Below the pieces are notes generated by a model that was not told the DNA's origin, made no database searches, and worked only from the letters and a program-made list of their open reading frames with translations. DNA of 64,000 bases from assembly GCA_006937955.1 (NCBI GenBank), contig SSNP01000043.1, forward strand, positions 1,238,871-1,302,870, read 5' to 3'. Positions 59,785 through 64,000 of this stretch are shown here, piece after piece (position 1 is the stretch's first letter; each line of letters opens with the position of its first letter). A program made the translations under genes and the position numbers. The DNA comes from Pachypanchax playfairii (lineage: Eukaryota; Chordata; Actinopteri; Cyprinodontiformes; Aplocheilidae).

Positions 59785-62700
59785 CTGTGGTTCCATGACA
59801 AGATATGCTTGAACTATCACCTCTTTCAGTCTTTATGTAGACAGAAAACACGTATTTGCTTCCTGATTTTAAGTCATTGAATGTATAGGTAGTGTGACTT
59901 TTCACTGTTATCACATTTGATTCGTTCCAGAATGTAGAGTTGATCGTGACGACATAATCAATATTTTGTCCAGCGTCTGCTGGGGGATCCCATCCAAAGG
60001 TGAGGGAGCTTTTATTCTGTGACACGACATGGGCATTTTTAGGAGAACGAGGCACTAAAGACAAGAAAGTGAAGCAAGGTAACAGTTATTTATAAAACTT
60101 AGACAATATGTGTTTCTATCATGAAATAAATTGATTGACTCTATTTTTTTTAACACAGACTATTAAAGAGGCCATTTCATACAAATTTCAGGACTTTGTA
60201 GTTATTTCTTAAGTATTAACCAGTAATATGAAACATTTTATATCTAAAAAACGTCAGGAAATACTTATTAACAGACCTTTCAATCTGTCTGTATTAAAAT
60301 TGGAGTGGTTCCGGCTACTTCTGTCAGGCTGCTTCATCAGCAGCTCGTTCATTTTCATTATTCTAATTTGCTGGACTCTGATTGCTCTCATAGGCTAGTT
60401 TGTTAGCCAAAGCATACTGTTTCCTGCCCCGCTGCGCATGGCAACGTCAGATGTCGTGTCTTCCTGTTTCCTACGTCTTATGCGAACAGCTTTTAGCCAG
60501 CAGCATGCTAGGCGTGGTTTCAACTGTGGGAGCTGCCGAATACTAATGAACAAAGGAGTTGTGACGAAACAGATACAGACCGTTCGGACTTGGATTTTAT
60601 CGCCACCTGCGTAGTTTGAGAGATTAAAACTGATAGGGAAGTTGTCGACCTGTTTTCACACCCACTATGAAGGTAAGAACACCCGTGGAGCTAAAATATT
60701 CAACAGACACCTCAGAAAAACTGTTTTTAATGGAAGGGCCTCTGTAAACATTTTATCTGAGCATACTGCCAGAGCTGTTTTTTAATGTGACATTTTCAAA
60801 AACAACTCACACGTTAAAATGCTTCCAGTGATTTCTGGGCCTTTCAGGTCTCCACTGACAGCACAGACAGAAACATTGTATTTGGCTACAGTCTTCAGAC
60901 TGTTAAATATTATATGATTTTCAGTTGTTTCTTGCTTCTGTTCAGTTCGAGGGATTCCATCAGCGATTAGGACGACCGAGAAATTCACTATTTCTTTTTC
61001 ATCAAAACTCCAGCTAGCCTCGATTGAGCTGTCATTTGCATTCAAACTGAGATTTAAGACTGGTCCAGGAGCTGTAGAAGAGACAATCAGGTTAGTGCAA
61101 CTGAACAGTCTAAACAGAAGCTCACATGAATCAGCACTATAGAAGATGAGTTAGTTACTGGTGTATGCTATTGCTTGTACGCTCTCTCCCAACAGGGTGT
61201 AATTGGCCACAGTTACTACAGAAAGGGTGATTGTATTTCCAGGGGGCAGCCCCGTCACATTCCACCCAGTAGTGGTCACCTCGCTCATAGTGTAGTTCCT
61301 GTTACAGAGAGAAACAAACTGTGGGTAAAAAAATGCTGCCATAATTTTGGAACACTGTAGATAACGACCTGTAAGATATTTTAAAATGAGTCTTTGTTCC
61401 AATGATGATAAAAAATTTAAAAAAGTATATCATGTAGAAAATAATGGGTTTTATTTCCAACACTAAGTGGCAGTAATGAGCCAAATCACAATCCTGTCAC
61501 TTCCACTAACCACCACAGGGTGGCAGAAATGAGTATTACTCCTCACTACCTCACACAAAGCGGCAGCATTCAAGAGACTCAAAGGCTGTGCCCAAATTCA
61601 AGGTCTGCATCCTTCCAAGGTCTCATTTGAAGAATGTTACATCACAGCACCATTACAAAGGATGTCCAAATTCTAAGGATTCTTCAAATACTTCCAACAA
61701 ATGCTTCCTGCTTTTCCCCGAATTTGAAGGATGGGTCTGATGGAGCCTTTTCACATTTTACCTATCCCACAATTCTTTTCGGTAATTTGGCAGATAGTTT
61801 CAAATAACCAATGGCGTATGAAGCAAGTGGTAGCACAATGGAAAAAGAGTTTGGATTCAGATGTAAGTTTTAAATGGTAAATGGCGTCTACTTGTTTAGA
61901 GCATTTCTCAAATCCTACAACTCCCAAAGCGCTTTACACTACAATCTGTCATTCACCCATTCACACACAAACAGACACCTTTGGTGGTGATTAACTACAC
62001 ACGTTGTAGCCAAAGCTGTCCTGGGACACACACTGACAAATATGAGGTTGCCACAGGAACCTCAGACCACCACCAAACAAGTTTTAAAGCAGGATGCGGA
62101 CCCTGAATTTGGACACAGCCAATGTACTTGAACGAGCCTTGAGTAGCAGATCAGGAGCTCGGCCAAAAACTGGCTTATACTGTAGTGGTGGAAAAAAGTA
62201 CTACAAGTTTGCTGCACTGTCAAAAAAAATTAAAGGCTTAAAACCTTTTTAAAATTAAAAGAAATCCCATGTGGAATTATGGCAAACAATATGTTGTTTA
62301 GCTCTCTAAATTCCGGTATTACTTTATTTTTAAATAGCAGAATATTAAGAATTCTACTTTTAAAGAATGAAAAACAAGCGGCAACAATTCAGTCTTCGTA
62401 TTTCTCCCATAGCAGCTGCCTCCACGCAATCTAAATATCCATTTGATTAAATACTTACGAACAGTTGTTCCAACAAGCTTTCACATTGAAGCCGGTATAA
62501 TTTCCAAAAGGTTGTTTCCAGGTAAGCTGCAATGAATTATCTTTAACATCAGATGGCTTTAGGTCGGTTACTTTGCTAGGGTCTGAAAGAGAGAGCAAGC
62601 AGACAAATCTAAAAACAGACAAAGCCTCAGTGTGAATTAACTGTGAACCTGAGAGGTGTTACTTTGATCAGTTGTGGGTCTAATTTGCATCTGCTGCTTT

Positions 62701-64000
62701 GAATTTTAGATAATCTAAAGAACAAACAAGCTGCAAAGTTGTTCCTCATTTAAAACATCAAAAAGACTTTAATATAGCACTTATTTAAGTTTCAGGACTT
62801 CCAGTGATTTTGAAACAGACCCTTAGTGAAAAGGAGGTAATGTACACAATGGACATTCAACATTAAAACTGATTTTGTGTAAAGTGGGGAATGAACTCAC
62901 AGGTACAAGTGCTGACTTTGACAACTTCACTCTCCTTAGATTCGTCTTGGACTGCTGCATAGACCGTGAATGTGTAACAGGTTCCAGGTATCAAACCATC
63001 AAATTTAAATTGTTCTGTTTGACTTGTTCTCCTCTTATAGCCCTCAGTTTCTATAGCGTAGAAACTCCTGTTTCCATCTGGTTTGTTCCAGCTCATATCC
63101 ACAGATGTTTGTGTCACATCAGTCACTGTGAGATTCTCAACTTTTAAAGGTACTAAAAGAAAAACATAACCAGAGTTAGTTGTGTTGGTGTAATGAGAGA
63201 GGTCATGTTTATGACAACATAGAAACATATTATAAAGATCAGATGTTGCTTATAACATTGACAACACTAGCTTATGACACATGCATGTCAGTGTGTTATC
63301 TGGAAACTTGATGTGGTTTGACCTGTGTTTTGCTGAGCGGTAACAAATTAACAGAGTAAGAATAGAGCCCAAGTACACAGCCCTGAGGGCCCACACCACC
63401 CATTGTAGTGGAGAAGTAATTCAGAATCCAGATTGAATGAGGTCTCTTGTTTCCTGTTATTGTGACAAAAACCCATGAAAATATATTTAAGAATGTCCTC
63501 CCTCAGCTTCCGTAAATAAAAACAGACCTTTTTAATAAGAATAACAAAACCATAAAAGACTAAGACATAAGAGACTGTTTATACCGTCAGTGAAACAATA
63601 AAAGTCAAAAGTACTTGTTTTTTCATTTATCTAGATATTTGGTTTTGTGTATCCCAATAATTTCTCTCTACACCGACAAATGGATAATAAGTAAAATAAA
63701 GGTTGGCAGGTTAAAGATTTTTGCCCAGGTTTGTTTTAACAAATCAAATCCAGTAACTTTACCAAAATGCAACTCACTTGTATAGAAAGACGTGGTCTGC
63801 GGATTCAGGTCTCTTCCACACTTCACTGCAATTACTTGCACTGAGTATTTGGTGCCCGCTGTCAGGTTAAAAAGGTCAAGGGTCAAATTTGTCTCAATGA
63901 ACGTCATTTCTTTGTCTCCAGTGATGATCACACGGTATTCAACCTGATCAGCATCACCAGGTGCTTCTTTCCAAGATAAACTGGCATTGTTGGATGTAAT
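59785..64000 (-). CDS. Fibronectin type III repeat protein, partial (5' end beyond window)
   Basis: Exons in transcript order: 63778 to the window edge, 62901-63152, 62459-62582, 61159-61298, 60811-61071, 59785-60054. Each encodes one FN3 domain, except that the third domain is split over two exons. All domain-boundary introns are phase 1, as is usual for FN3 modules, and the internal one is phase 2. FN3 hallmarks repeat: an early Trp (SLSWKEAPGDADQVEYRV, VDMSWNKPDGN, LQLTWKQPFG, IEASWSF, LTFGWDPPADAG) and a late L..GT.Y or similar (LTAGTKYSVQVIA, LIPGTCYTFTVYA, LPPGNTITLSVV, LKSGSKYVFSVYI). Many NxS/T sites suggest an extracellular protein. Possible 3' exons at 59059-59156, 58826-58918 and 58228-58320 also keep frame and end in a stop, but have no recognisable domain or clear membrane helix. 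The ectodomain resembles receptor tyrosine phosphatases of the PTPRJ/PTPRB/PTPRH type; no phosphatase domain is seen, so the family stays open. Confidence 0.8.
60163..60747 (+). mobile_element. MITE family A, copy 6, in an FN3-gene intron
   Basis: About 585 bp running from TTAAAGAGGCCATTTCATA to GGAAGGGCCTCTGTAA; the short terminal inverted repeat TTAAAGAGGCC is visible. It lies between the FN3 exons at 59785-60054 and 60811-61071. Confidence 0.85.
61584..62120. mobile_element. Inverted-repeat element with nested repeat, in an FN3-gene intron
   Basis: Ends GGCTGTGCCCAAATTCAAGG and the complement of ATTTGGACACAGCC match over about 30 bp. Near 61872-62080 is a second repeat (AAATGGTAAATGGCG..., CCCAAAGCGCTTTACACTAC) of a type very common in fish, apparently inserted into the first. 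Confidence 0.7.

Overview
The window is vertebrate nuclear DNA, almost certainly from a ray-finned (teleost) fish. It carries GT-AG introns, non-coding intergenic stretches packed with teleost-type short inverted-repeat transposons, a Rex1-like LINE, an I/Nimb-like LINE, a decayed Tc1/mariner copy and microsatellites. No prokaryotic gene structure, CRISPR array, rRNA or tRNA gene was seen. The species cannot be named from sequence alone.

Layout. (1) 1-11.3 kb: no gene I can name; AT-rich unique sequence with several transposon remnants. (2) 11.3-24.05 kb, plus strand: complete polr2a, the largest subunit (RPB1) of RNA polymerase II. It has 29 coding exons and 1966 residues, the 52-unit C-terminal heptad domain in the last exon, a TATA box and CCAAT cluster upstream, and one GC-AG intron. 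(3) 24-35 kb: repeat-rich spacer holding an I-like LINE with an intact 14-bp target-site duplication, several MITEs, a 30-bp perfect hairpin and an assembly gap. (4) 34.96-39.9 kb, plus: complete capg (gelsolin-family actin-capping protein), 8 coding exons, 344 residues. (5) 42.59-47.45 kb, plus: a 9-exon gene for a 436-residue protein ending in a PRY-SPRY (B30.2) domain, preceded by a helical region. (6) 49.12-54.13 kb, minus: a 6-exon, 241-residue type II membrane protein with a C-type-lectin-like domain that lacks the usual calcium/sugar ligands. Its last exon lies inside the probable 3' UTR of the convergent SPRY gene. (7) 58-64 kb, minus: the 3' part of a gene encoding tandem fibronectin type III domains, entering from beyond the right edge.

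These genes do not form an operon-like functional unit. Polr2a is housekeeping transcription machinery; capg controls actin filament ends. The SPRY protein, the lectin-like receptor and the FN3 protein are the kind of lineage-variable, often immune or cell-surface genes that tend to sit in repeat-rich fish DNA. I assembled the gene models by hand from splice signals and reading-frame continuity. Each of the four complete models closes in frame with a total length that is a multiple of three. No clearly undescribed biological system was found; the most interesting leads are listed as findings.
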